Under the pieces are notes generated by a model. The model was not told where the DNA came from. It saw nothing but the letters and a program-made list of their open reading frames with translations, and did not search any database. From assembly GCF_030386795.1 (NCBI RefSeq), contig NZ_JANUQM010000017.1, positions 1-64,000 on the forward strand: a DNA stretch of 64,000 nt. The letters run 5' to 3'. This document shows, piece by piece, positions 17,045 through 25,239 of this stretch (position 1 is its first letter; the number at the start of each line of letters is the position of its first letter). Position numbers and translations under genes: made by a program. Source of the DNA: Streptomyces sp. S.PNR 29 (GTDB taxonomy: Bacteria; Actinomycetota; Actinomycetes; Streptomycetales; Streptomycetaceae).

Positions 17045-18003
17045 CGGACGGACTCCTGTTCCGCGACGGGGTTGCCCGTCAGTGCGAAGAAGACGTCGTC
17101 GAGATCGGGGGTGTGGACATGGAGTTCGTCTACGGTGAGCGAGGCGCGGTCGAGCCAGTCAAGGAGTGCACGCAACGACCGGACGTCGCCCTGGCTGGCG
17201 ACCTGCAGAGTGAGTGCCTCATCGTTGCGGGACACCACGTCCAGGGTCTGGGCCGCGTAGTCGAGGTCGCGTGCGTTGGCGAACCGCAGGGTGGTGTGGC
17301 CCCCGCCGACCTGCCGCTTGAGCTCCTGTGCCGTGCCCTGGGCGACGATCTTTCCCTGGTGCAGCACCGCGATCCGGTCGGCGAGCTGGTCGGCCTCATC
17401 GAGGTACTGGGTGGTGAGGAAGATCGTGACGCCTTCGTCGGTCACCAGACGGCGGATGATTTCCCACATGGTCCGCCTGCTGCGCGGATCGAGGCCGGTA
17501 GTCGGCTCGTCGAGGAAGATCACCCGGGGGCGGCCGACGAGCGTCATCGCGAGGTCCAGGCGGCGGCGCATCCCGCCGGAGTACGTCGCCGCAGGCTTGC
17601 GGGCCGCGTCCACCAGGTCGAATCGCGCCAGCAGGTCGGTGGCGCACTGCCGCCGTTCCCGGCGGGTCAGGTGGTGCAGGTCGGCCATCAGCAGCAGGTT
17701 CTCCTCGCCGGTGAGAAAGCCGTCAACCGCGGAAAACTGGCCGGTGACGCCGATCGCGGCACGGACCGCGTCCGGATCACGGACCACGTCGTGGCTGGCG
17801 ACCCGGATGTCGCCGGCATCAGCGCGGATGAGCGTGGACAGGATTTGCACCATCGTGGTTTTGCCTGCGCCGTTCGGGCCGAGTAGCGCGAAAACCGATC
17901 CTGCGGGGATGTCGAGGTCGATGCCGCTCAGCACCACGTGGTCGCCGTACGCCTTGCGTACCGCGGTCACCGAAAGGGCAGGGGGGCCGAGGTTGGTGGT
18001 CAT
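17041..18003 (-). CDS. ABC transporter ATP-binding protein (DrrA family)
   Basis: A 320-residue ATPase. Walker A is GPNGAGKTT (residues ~38-46), the signature is YSGGMRRRLDLA (~141), Walker B is VIFLDEPTTGLDP (~162), and the switch histidine lies in TIFLTTQYLDEADQL with Q replacing the usual H, a variation often seen in DrrA proteins. The C-terminal ~80 residues (VGGGHTTLRF ... LDDVFFALTGN) match the DrrA regulatory tail. It energises the permease encoded by the overlapping downstream gene. The promoter lies in the 18,004-18,213 intergenic region next to GTTGCAT operators. Expected function: multidrug or self-resistance export, from family membership and not from any substrate evidence here. 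Confidence 0.94.
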   Translation of the reverse strand: MTTNLGPPALSVTAVRKAYGDHVVLSGIDLDIPAGSVFALLGPNGAGKTTMVQILSTLIRADAGDIRVASHDVVRDPDAVRAAIGVTGQFSAVDGFLTGEENLLLMADLHHLTRRERRQCATDLLARFDLVDAARKPAATYSGGMRRRLDLAMTLVGRPRVIFLDEPTTGLDPRSRRTMWEIIRRLVTDEGVTIFLTTQYLDEADQLADRIAVLHQGKIVAQGTAQELKRQVGGGHTTLRFANARDLDYAAQTLDVVSRNDEALTLQVASQGDVRSLRALLDWLDRASLTVDELHVHTPDLDDVFFALTGNPVAEQESVR

Positions 18004-18060
18004 GGGTTTCGCTTCCGTCGATGAGCTTTCAGCCGGCCTTCATGACTCAGTAATAGTTGC

Positions 18061-18175
18061 GTTGCATGCATTGATTCGTCAATCGCATTCACGTGAAGCA
18101 ACAGCATTTGTGCAGGTGAGCAAGGCCAATCGTTGCATGACCGGTGACAGGTAATGCAACGGAAGGGCGTTGCAT
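18061..18175. promoter_or_regulatory. Cluster of GTTGCAT/ATGCAAC operator half-sites between divergent genes
   Basis: GTTGCAT occurs at 18061-18067, 18132-18138 and 18169-18175, and its complement ATGCAAC at 18154-18160. The last three make two overlapping inverted repeats (spacers of 15 and 8 bp) directly before the regulator gene, while the first adjoins the pump promoter. A regulator that represses both itself and the pump operon is the simplest reading. Confidence 0.65.
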
Positions 18176-18213
18176 TAAGCTGGTTCGTACGTCGAACAGT
18201 GGAGGACGCCCCG

Positions 18214-18948
18214 ATGCCTGGCGACCGACTCACGCTCCAGGACCGGCAGCAGATCGCCGCGGGCCTGCGCGAGGGGCTGACCTACGCCGCCATCGGCCGC
18301 CGCATCGGGCGGCCGACTTCAACCGTCACCCGCGAGGTGATGCGCAATGGCGGGCCGCGCGGCTACCACGCCGAGGCGGCGCACCAAGTGGGCGCAGGGC
18401 ACGTGCGTCAGCGCAGGACCCCAGCGGCAGCGACCTCACCGGGAAGGGTCGACCTCGGCGGGCGCGATCCGCGGATCGTGGACGAGGTGGACGCGCAGAG
18501 CGTGGAGCTGATGATTCAGGCCGGGCTCCCGCAGATGATGGCCAAGGTGCTCGCCGCGCTGTTCACCACCGACAGCGGCAGCCTCACCTCTGCGGACCTC
18601 GTGCGACGCCTGCGGGTCAGTCCCGCCTCCGTCTCCAAGGCCATCGGCTACTTGGAGAACCAGGCACTCATCAAGCGAGAGCGCGACCCCCGCAGCCGCG
18701 CCGAACGCTACGTCATCGAAGACGACGCGGTGTTCACATCCATCATGGCCAGCGCGCGCAACCAGACCCGGATCGCCGAAGCCTGCGCGGCCGGAGCCCG
18801 GAAGCTTGGCGTCACCACCCCTGCCGGTGCCCGACTGGAGAACACGAGCCAGTTCCTCCGCCACGTCATCGACGACCTGGTCCGCTCGGCCGAGCACTGG
18901 CACAAGGTCTACCCCACCCGCCCTCAACAGACATCCGAAACCGGCTGA
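18214..18948 (+). CDS. GbsR/MarR-like transcriptional regulator with extra N-terminal HTH
   Basis: A 244-residue DNA-binding protein. Residues 1-50 (LTLQDRQQIAAGLREGLTYA, IGRRIGRPTSTVTREV) form a helix-turn-helix of the type found at the front of IS30 transposases; residues ~85-165 (QAGLPQMMAKVLAALFTTDS, LRVSPASVSKAIGYLENQALIKRERD, RAERYVIED) form a winged helix of the GbsR/MarR kind; the rest is helical. ATG 18214 is chosen because GGAGG lies 9 bases upstream; an in-frame ATG at 18154 falls within an ATGCAAC operator and lacks such a site. It is divergent from the DrrAB-type pump and most likely represses it through the GTTGCAT sites. The two DNA-binding domains may explain the multiple half-sites. 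Confidence 0.85.
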   Translation: MPGDRLTLQDRQQIAAGLREGLTYAAIGRRIGRPTSTVTREVMRNGGPRGYHAEAAHQVGAGHVRQRRTPAAATSPGRVDLGGRDPRIVDEVDAQSVELMIQAGLPQMMAKVLAALFTTDSGSLTSADLVRRLRVSPASVSKAIGYLENQALIKRERDPRSRAERYVIEDDAVFTSIMASARNQTRIAEACAAGARKLGVTTPAGARLENTSQFLRHVIDDLVRSAEHWHKVYPTRPQQTSETG

Positions 18949-19039
18949 GCGGGTCACGTTGGCCGCGCCCGATCCCGGGGGCGAGGCCGGGCACTACTCC
19001 GCCGAAGGTGCCGCTGAACTACGACCAGGGGTCGGCGAC

Positions 19040-19069
19040 GTGAGTCCGGGCATGCATGCCCGGACTCAC
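19040..19069. terminator. Perfect 30-bp palindrome, probable bidirectional terminator
   Basis: Arms GTGAGTCCGGGCATG and CATGCCCGGACTCAC abut without a loop, 92 bp after the regulator stop codon and just before the degenerate gene fragment on the other strand. There is no T tract, as is common in Streptomyces. It could alternatively be a recombination or protein-binding site. Confidence 0.5.
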
Positions 19070-19490
19070 TCAACAAGGGCGATGCTTGTGAAGGCTACGC
19101 AAGGTGACCTGTCGCAGAATTCTCCTCCACTCACCCGGAGAGCTGCTAAATCCCCAGCCCGGAAGCAAGGCCGCCCGCCGGACGTTGCAGGCGTTCAGAC
19201 CGTTCAATCCCTGGTTCAGGGCTCTTGTCAGCTGACGGTTCGCGGCGCGTGCCGCTTCGAGTTCGGCCTCTCCGTCCTTAACCCGACGGGTCAGCTCGGC
19301 GTTGCGCTGTTCGAGATGCGTAATCGTGGTCCTCAGCTCGGCGACATCGGCGCAGCCACCCAACCCGGACTCGGCCCACGCTCTCTCGCCGAGGCGTCTG
19401 GACAAGTGGTCCTCCGACTGCGTGAGGCGAGCGGCCAGACGGGCGGCGCGTCGGCGTTGGCCAGATCGGTTCGTAGGTAGCGACTCATCG
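19070..19490 (-). pseudogene. C-terminal remnant of a DUF6262-like transposon-associated protein
   Basis: On the minus strand a coiled-coil region is readable: RRAARLAARLTQSEDHLSRRL, then DVAELRTTITHLEQRNAELTRR and ELEAARAANRQLTRALNQG. This resembles the C-terminal half of DUF6262 proteins that accompany tyrosine-recombinase transposons. The N-terminal helix-turn-helix is missing; upstream of ~19,490 the frame runs into the oppositely oriented transposase remnant. It is presumably non-functional, left by overlapping insertions. Confidence 0.5.
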
Positions 19491-19500
19491 CCGCCGGGCA

Positions 19501-20400
19501 GTGGCACGAGGGAGACCCGTCGTCCTTGTCGTAATCGACTCCGGGTACGACGCCCCGCGCATCGCGCACCTGCTGGGCTCCCTGCCTGTCGAGATCCTCG
19601 GCCGGCTGCGCTCGGGCCGGGTGATGCGCCGGCCGACGCCACCACGCGTCTACGAACCCCGAAGGCGGCCGACCGCCCAAGCACGGGGCGAGTTCACCTC
19701 GGTGACCCGGACACCTGGGGCGACGAGCAGCCAGTGACGGTCACTGATATCCGTCTCTACGGAAAGGCCCCCGCGCAGGCGTGGGACCGGCTGCATCCGC
19801 GGCTGACGAGACGGGCAGCCTGGAGCGACTACGAGGGGCCGCTGCCCATCATCGAGGGCACCGTCATCCGCCTGGTCGTCGAGGACCTGCCGTCGGGCGG
19901 GGTGAACAAGCCGGTGCGGCTGCCGTGGTCGGGCACGGACGCCACCATGGCCGATGTCGACCGCTGCTGGCAGTCCTTCCTCCGACGCTTCGACATCGAG
20001 CACACCTCTCGCCCGTTCAAGCAGACCCTGGACTGGACGAAGCCTCGGTTGCGGAGCCCGCAGGCGGCGGACCGCTGGACATGGCTGGCGATCTCGCCCA
20101 CCCCAGCTCCGGCTCGCCCGTCCGCTCGCCGCTGATCTGCGACGGCCTTGGGAGAAACCGACCGAAGGCGAACAAGCTCACCCCGGCCCGCATCAGGCGG
20201 GGATTCCGGAACCTGCACACGAAGACCTCATCACCAGAGCGTGCACCGAAACCCTCAACACCCGGCCCCGAACGCCCTCCCGGATCGACAACGGCCGCCC
20301 AGCTTCACGCCACGACGTCGGGCGCGTCCTTGCCACCGGGGCGACCTACACCCGCCCCGCCCACCACAAGAAAGGCACCAAGCCACGGCGCACACAGGGA
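19501..20400 (+). pseudogene. DDE transposase (NF041680-type), frameshifted
   Basis: A transposase can be followed across several frames: VVLVVIDSGYDAPRIAHLLG and ILGRLRSGRVMRRPTPP in one frame; DPDTWGDEQPVTVTDIRLYG, DRCWQSFLRRFDIEH and PRLRSPQAADRWTWLAI in a second; then LRLARPLAADLRRPWEKP, NKLTPARIRRGFRNLHTKTS and DVGRVLATGATYTRPAHHKK in further frames. The order is collinear with a transposase family widespread in Streptomyces, with at least four frame changes and a missing N-terminal third. It is inactive. It forms the right half of the inserted block. Confidence 0.75.
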
Positions 20401-20585
20401 AAGGAAACGTTCCCGCCGACGGTAGGGTTCCCGCATGCAAGACGGGTGATCTACTCGGCTCCGGCCGCAGCGCGGACGTGTTCGCCATCGATGCACCAAG
20501 CTGTGGGGCAAACCAGCATCTGTTTGGACCTCGGAGCCGACACCAGGGACACATGACGCGGGGCTTTTGGGACCCCCGGCTGCAA

Positions 20586-20600
20586 GCGGGACAGCCCTTA
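20586..20600 (-). repeat. 15-bp inverted repeat, right end of inserted block
   Basis: GCGGGACAGCCCTTA, the exact reverse complement of 12905-12919. Its last three bases supply the TAA stop codon of the sensor kinase gene, so the insertion junction coincides with the kinase C-terminus. Confidence 0.7.
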
Positions 20601-21884
20601 GGAAAGAGGGTCGCTCAGGGAAACCGGGATCGGCGTCGGAGCCGGGAGGCCGGCCGTGCGCGGCGGGAAGGACACTTCCACGGCGAGTCCGCCCCGGGGG
20701 CGGGCACGGGCGATGAGGGTGGCGCCGTGCGCGGTGGCGATGGACCGGACGATGGACAGGCCGAGGCCGTGGTGGCCGTCGCCGGCGACCCGGTCGAGAC
20801 GCTGGAACGGTTCGAAGAGCCGGGCGACCCGGTCCGGGGGGATCTCGGGGCCGGTGTTGGCCACGCGGACGACACAGCGGCCGTTCTGGACGCCGGTGAA
20901 GATCTGGACCCATCCGTCGGGCACGTTGTAGTCCAGGGCGTTGTCCAGGAGGTTGGCGAGCAGCCGTTCCACCAGGGCGCCGTCGCCCCAGATGTCCGCT
21001 GTGCCGATCGTGGCCTCCAGGCGCAGCCCGCGTGTCTGGGCGTCCCTGCGGCGGCCGTCGACGACCTGGTCGGCCACCTCGGACAGGTTCAGGGGCTCTT
21101 GGTGGTCCAGGCCGCGTTCGCTGCTGGAGAGGGTCAGCAGCGACTCCAGGAGGCGGGCCTGCTGCCGACTGAGGTCGAGCAGGCGTTCGAAGTTGGAGCG
21201 GAACGAGTCGACGGTGGCGTCGCGGTCTATGAGCGACTCCTCCAGCAGCGCGTGCTCGACGGTGAGCGGGGTGCGCAGCTCGTGCGCCGCGTTGGCCACG
21301 AACCGTTTGTGGGAGTCGAGGGCGCTCTCCAGCCGGCTGAGGAGTCCGTCGACGGTGTCCGCGAGGTCCTTCAGTTCGTCGCCGGGGCCCTCGACGGCCA
21401 GTCGTTCGTGCACGTTGCGGGCGGAGATCCGCTGGATGGTGGACGTCATGGTGCGCAGCGGGCGCAGCACGCGCCCGGCGACCAGCCAGCCCAGGCCGAT
21501 CGCGATCACCGACATGATGGCCAGGGCTATGCCGGACTGGACCAGCAGGTGGTGCATCTCGGCGGCGTGTTGTTCCAGGGCCTGCTGCCGCTGTGTCTCG
21601 GCGATGGGATCGACGTTGCTGGGGAGTTGCCCGTCGGGGTACACGTGCAGGCCGTCGCCGGGTGAGGCGGGGCCGTCGATGACGGGGCGCCGGTAGATGT
21701 AGATGCCGTTGGGGCGGTTGACCAGCACATAGGTGATGCCCAGCAGTACGGCGCCGGAGGCCACGAAGAGCAGCCCGTACAGGAGGGTGAGCCGTACCCG
21801 GACCCGGCGGGGCAGGAGCCGGCGCGCGGCCCAGGAGCGCAGCCGGAGCGCGCGGGGTGAGCTGAGCGGACGCATGGTTCTCAC
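20598..21884 (-). CDS. Two-component sensor histidine kinase
   Basis: A 428-residue membrane kinase. Two membrane spans (about 34-56 and 118-138) flank a ~60-residue extracellular loop, followed by a HAMP region (AGRVLRPLRTMTSTIQRISA), the dimerisation/phosphoacceptor box FVANAAHELRTPLTV (His near 200) and an ATPase domain with N box LLANLLDNALDYN, and G boxes RVARLFEPF and GDGHHGLGLSIVRSIA. The gene begins at GTG 21884 or, equally plausibly, ATG 21875. It lies 9 bp behind the response regulator gene. The final residues (TPIPVSLSDPLS) run into the inverted repeat at 20586-20600, so the natural C-terminus may have been changed by the insertion. The signal is unknown; two-component pairs regulate related lipopeptide clusters such as enduracidin (recalled). 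Confidence 0.94.
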   Translation of the reverse strand: MRTMRPLSSPRALRLRSWAARRLLPRRVRVRLTLLYGLLFVASGAVLLGITYVLVNRPNGIYIYRRPVIDGPASPGDGLHVYPDGQLPSNVDPIAETQRQQALEQHAAEMHHLLVQSGIALAIMSVIAIGLGWLVAGRVLRPLRTMTSTIQRISARNVHERLAVEGPGDELKDLADTVDGLLSRLESALDSHKRFVANAAHELRTPLTVEHALLEESLIDRDATVDSFRSNFERLLDLSRQQARLLESLLTLSSSERGLDHQEPLNLSEVADQVVDGRRRDAQTRGLRLEATIGTADIWGDGALVERLLANLLDNALDYNVPDGWVQIFTGVQNGRCVVRVANTGPEIPPDRVARLFEPFQRLDRVAGDGHHGLGLSIVRSIATAHGATLIARARPRGGLAVEVSFPPRTAGLPAPTPIPVSLSDPLS

Positions 21885-21893
21885 ATCACTTCG

Positions 21894-22547
21894 TCAGATC
21901 CGGTAGCCGCCGCGGGGCACGGTGTCGATCACCGGCGGGGAGCCGAGCTTGGACCGCAGCCGGTTGATCGTCGCCTTGACCGTGGTGGTGAACGGATCGG
22001 CGGCCTCGTCCCAGACCCGTTCCAGGAGTTCCTCGGCGGACACCACACGGCCCTCGGCCGCCATCAGGTACTCCAGGACGGCGAACTCCTTGGGGGTCAG
22101 GGCGAGCCGCTCCCCCGCCCTGGTGGCGAGGCGTTGCGCGGGGTCGAGCCGCAGGTCGCCGTGGACCAGGACGGGCGGTACGGCGGGTCGGGCACGCCGG
22201 GCGACCGCGCGGATGCGGGCGACGAGTTCGGCGTAGGCGAAGGGTTTGGGGAGGTAGTCGTCCGCGCCGAGGGTGAGGCCCTCCACGCGGTCGGCGATGG
22301 TGCCGGACGCGGTGAGCATCAGGACGCGGGTGTGGACGGGTTCGGAGACCAGGACGCCGCAGACCTCGTCGCCGTGTACTCCGGGCAGGTCCCGGTCCAG
22401 GACGACGACGTCGTAGTCGACGACCGACGCGCGTTCGAGCGCTCCCTCCCCGTCGTAGACGACGTCGACGGCCATTCCTTCACGACGCAGTACGCGGGCC
22501 ACCGAGTCCGCGAGCTGTACGTGGTCCTCGACCACCAGCACCCTCAC
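21894..22547 (-). CDS. OmpR-family response regulator
   Basis: A 217-residue regulator: receiver domain 1-115 with acidic residues E7-D8, phosphoacceptor D51 (VVVLDRDLPG), T84 region (LMLTASG) and K104 (YLPKPFAYAELVARI), then an OmpR winged helix (residues 125-217) with LTPKEFAVLEYLM, VVSAEELLERVWD and TTTVKATINRLRSKLG. The partner kinase is directly downstream in the same operon. The receiver is complete, so it should be phosphorylatable. Upstream, at 22632-22647, is GTCACACACTGGTCAC, with GTCAC repeated at an 11-bp period as OmpR-type proteins prefer; the same 16-mer occurs at 37560-37575 between the two pathway regulator genes. Confidence 0.95.
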   Translation of the reverse strand: MRVLVVEDHVQLADSVARVLRREGMAVDVVYDGEGALERASVVDYDVVVLDRDLPGVHGDEVCGVLVSEPVHTRVLMLTASGTIADRVEGLTLGADDYLPKPFAYAELVARIRAVARRARPAVPPVLVHGDLRLDPAQRLATRAGERLALTPKEFAVLEYLMAAEGRVVSAEELLERVWDEAADPFTTTVKATINRLRSKLGSPPVIDTVPRGGYRI

Positions 22548-22631
22548 CGCTCACCCCCCATGAGACGGGGTGCGACCGGGCCGGGCGATCGGGAGAAGCG
22601 GATCATGGCTGCTCACGATGCCCGACCGATC

Positions 22632-22647
22632 GTCACACACTGGTCAC
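22632..22647. promoter_or_regulatory. Candidate response-regulator box GTCACACACTGGTCAC
   Basis: GTCAC direct repeats 11 bp apart, 85-100 bp upstream of the response regulator start. An identical 16-mer lies at 37560-37575. Autoregulation by the OmpR-family protein is the simplest inference; no binding evidence exists here. The rest of the 228-bp gap before the exporter gene holds nothing else recognised. Confidence 0.5.
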
Positions 22648-22775
22648 AGTCCACCGCGGACCTTACGCCGGGCACACCGGTTCCTCACAGTAGCGGGGCC
22701 GACACGCGAACGTGCGGTGTCCGCGGCGAGAAGTCCCGCCACGGACACCGCAGGGTCACGCCGGCCGCGTTCGGT

Positions 22776-24878
22776 TCAGTCCTGCCCCGGGGGAGGGCCG
22801 CCGAGCAGTCTCGGGCCCGGGCCGCCGGGGCCGGGGCCGCCCTCACCGCCGGGCGGTGCGGGGAAGAGGAACAGGCCGGGTCCGCCCGGTGCGCCACCGG
22901 GCATCGGGCCGCCGGGGCCTCCGTTGAGGACCGCGCCGGGCGGCGCGCCGACCGGCTCCGGTTCGGGCATCGGCGCGTTGCCGTTGGCCGACGGCTGGTG
23001 CGCGAACTGCGTCCGGTACAGCTCGGCGTACAGCCCGTCCAGGGCGAGCAGTTCCTCGTGGGTGCCGCGTTCCTGGACGCGGCCCTTGTCGATGACGAGG
23101 ATCTGGTCGGCGTCGCGGATGGTGGACAGCCGGTGGGCGATCACCAGCGACGTACGTCCCTTGAGGGCGGTCTTCAGGGCCCGTTGCAGCGCGGCCTCGG
23201 ACTCGGAGTCGAGGTGCGCGGTGGCCTCGTCCAGAACGACGATGGGCGGTGCCTTCAGCAGCAGCCGGGCCATCGCGACGCGTTGCTTCTCACCGCCGGA
23301 CAGCCGGTAGCCGCGGTCGCCGACGACGGTGTCGAAGCCGTCGGGCAGCGACTCGATGAGCTCCCAGATCTGGGCGGCCTTGCAGGCGTCGATCAGTTCC
23401 TGCTCGGTGGCGTCGGGCCGCGCGTAGGTGAGGTTGTCGCGGATCGTCGCGTGGAAGAGGTGGGCGTCCTGGGTGACCATGCCGACGGTCTCGTTCAGTG
23501 ACTTCAGGGTCACGTCGCGCAGGTCGTGCCCGCCGATCCTGATGGCGCCCTCGACCGGGTCGTACAGGCGCGGCACCAGGTGGGTGATGGTCGTCTTGCC
23601 CGCGCCGGACGGGCCGACCAGGGCGGTGAGCTTGCCGGCGGGCGCGGTGAAGCTGAGGTCGCTCAGCGTCCAGGTGTTCTGGGTGCGCTCCGGCATCGGC
23701 AGGGCGATCGACTCCAGGGAGGCGAGCGAGACGTCGGACGCCTTCGGGTAGCGGAAGGACACGCCGTCGAACTCGACCTCGGGTGCCGTGCCCTCGGCGG
23801 TGGTCGCCGGCAGGGGCTTGGCGCCGGGTTTCTCGGAGATCAGCGGCTTGAGGTCGAGGATCTCGAAGAGGCGGTCGAAGCTGACGAGCGCGGTCAGGAC
23901 GGCCGTCTGGGCGCCGGAGAGCTGGTTGATGGGACCCATCAGCCGGGTGAGCAGGGTGGCGAGGGCGACCAGGGTGCCGATCTGGAAGGTGCCGTCGATG
24001 ACGAGGCCGCCGCCGACGCCGTACACCAGCGCGGTGGCCAGGGCGCCGACCAGGGTCATCGTCAGGAAGAGCATCTTGCCGTAGACGGAGGTCATGATGC
24101 CCAGGTCGCGTCCCTTGCGGGCGAGGCGGGAGAACTGTCCCGTCTCGCTGCCGGGGCGGCCGTAGAGCTTGGCCAGCAGCGCGCCGGTGACGTTGAACCG
24201 CTCGTTCATGAACGAGCCGACCTCGGCGTTGACCTGCATGTGTTCCCGCATGATCCGCTGCAGGCGGCTGCCGACGACGCGGCCAGGGATGATGAACAGC
24301 GGGATGATCACCAGCGAGACGAGGGTGACGATCCAGGAGAGGTAGAGCATGGCGGCCAGCACCAGCACCAGGGTGAGCCCCGCGGACACCACGGTGGACA
24401 GCAGCGAGGTCACCGCCTGCTGTGCGCCGACCACGTCGGTGTTGAGCCTGCTGACGAGTGCGCCGGTCTGGGCGCGGGTGAAGAACGCCAGCGGCTGCCG
24501 TTGCACGTGGTCGAAGATCCGGGTGCGCAGGTCGTAGATCAGCCCCTCGCTGATGCGGCCGGAGTACCAGGCTTCGACGAAGCCGAGGCCGGTGCCCAGC
24601 AGGGCGAGTGCGGCGACCGCCACGGAGATCCACACCACGAGCGAGGTGTCTCCCTTGGCGATGCCGTTGTCGATGATGTATTTGAACAGGACTGGGGTGG
24701 CCACCGCTATTCCTGCGTTGAGCGCGGTGACGACCAGGAGAAGGGCGATGTGGGCTCGGTACGGTTTTGTATAGGGGACGATCCTTTTCGCCGTGCCGGG
24801 CTTGATACGCTGCCTGGTCACCGACTCGTCCGGCCCCATCCCCCGTATCACCATCGGCCCCGGGCCGATCATGGCCAC
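22776..24878 (-). CDS. ABC exporter (fused permease and ATPase) with Pro/Gly-rich tail
   Basis: A 700-residue type I ABC half-exporter, acting as a dimer in the membrane. Residues ~40-340 carry six membrane spans (for example HIALLLVVTALNAGIAVATP and LVLVLAAMLYLSWIVTLVSL); the ATPase follows with Walker A GPSGAGKTT (~432), signature YRLSGGEKQRVAMA (~535), Walker B PIVVLDEATAHLD and H-loop VIAHRLSTIRD. The last ~70 residues are an unusual low-complexity tail of glycine, proline and alanine after the conserved end QFAHQPS. An alternative start is ATG 24854. It lies 56 bp behind mbtH in the biosynthetic operon; ABC exporters of this kind in glycopeptide and ramoplanin-type clusters export the finished peptide, and that is its likely role. 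Confidence 0.94.
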   Translation of the reverse strand: MAMIGPGPMVIRGMGPDESVTRQRIKPGTAKRIVPYTKPYRAHIALLLVVTALNAGIAVATPVLFKYIIDNGIAKGDTSLVVWISVAVAALALLGTGLGFVEAWYSGRISEGLIYDLRTRIFDHVQRQPLAFFTRAQTGALVSRLNTDVVGAQQAVTSLLSTVVSAGLTLVLVLAAMLYLSWIVTLVSLVIIPLFIIPGRVVGSRLQRIMREHMQVNAEVGSFMNERFNVTGALLAKLYGRPGSETGQFSRLARKGRDLGIMTSVYGKMLFLTMTLVGALATALVYGVGGGLVIDGTFQIGTLVALATLLTRLMGPINQLSGAQTAVLTALVSFDRLFEILDLKPLISEKPGAKPLPATTAEGTAPEVEFDGVSFRYPKASDVSLASLESIALPMPERTQNTWTLSDLSFTAPAGKLTALVGPSGAGKTTITHLVPRLYDPVEGAIRIGGHDLRDVTLKSLNETVGMVTQDAHLFHATIRDNLTYARPDATEQELIDACKAAQIWELIESLPDGFDTVVGDRGYRLSGGEKQRVAMARLLLKAPPIVVLDEATAHLDSESEAALQRALKTALKGRTSLVIAHRLSTIRDADQILVIDKGRVQERGTHEELLALDGLYAELYRTQFAHQPSANGNAPMPEPEPVGAPPGAVLNGGPGGPMPGGAPGGPGLFLFPAPPGGEGGPGPGGPGPRLLGGPPPGQD

Positions 24879-24933
24879 GAAAACCTCCCGTTTTCGCTGT
24901 CGTTGTCGGGCGGGGTGTTACTGACCCGTCTGT

Positions 24934-25167
24934 CTAACCGGCGGCCTCGGCCTGCTCCAGCCTGTCCATCTGCTCGGCGAGGCTCTTGGGCCGCATGTCC
25001 GTCCAGTTCTTCTCGATGTACTCCAGGCAGGACTTGCGGGTGTCCTCGCCGAACACGGTCTTCCAGCCGGCCGGCACCTCGGCGAAGGCGGGCCAGAGCG
25101 AGTGCTGGTTCTCGTCGTTGACCAGGACGAGAAAGGTACCGTTTTCGTCGTCGAACGGGTTCGGCAT
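24934..25167 (-). CDS. MbtH-like NRPS chaperone
   Basis: A 77-residue protein with the complete MbtH signature: NPFDDENGTFLVLVNDENQHSLWP, then the invariant tryptophans in SLWPAFAEVPAGWKTVFG, and KSCLEYIEKNWTDMRPKSL. MbtH-like proteins bind the core subdomain of A domains and are needed for solubility or activity of many actinobacterial synthetases, so the partner is expected to be one or more A domains of the NRPSs at the left. ATG 25167 is preceded by GGAGC at good spacing. It sits between the alpha/beta hydrolase and exporter genes in the dpg operon. Confidence 0.97.
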   Translation of the reverse strand: MPNPFDDENGTFLVLVNDENQHSLWPAFAEVPAGWKTVFGEDTRKSCLEYIEKNWTDMRPKSLAEQMDRLEQAEAAG

Positions 25168-25239
25168 GACTGCTCCGATCGCTTTCCCTCGTCGGCTTGC
25201 GTTGCCTTGCGTGGTATTTCTTTGCGGGCGGAACCTGGT

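Noticed and set aside
16253..18003. DrrAB-type pump as the dedicated exporter of the peptide
   Set aside because: It lies in a block with transposase remnants and has its own repressor; the exporter beside mbtH is the better candidate, though the pump is not excluded.
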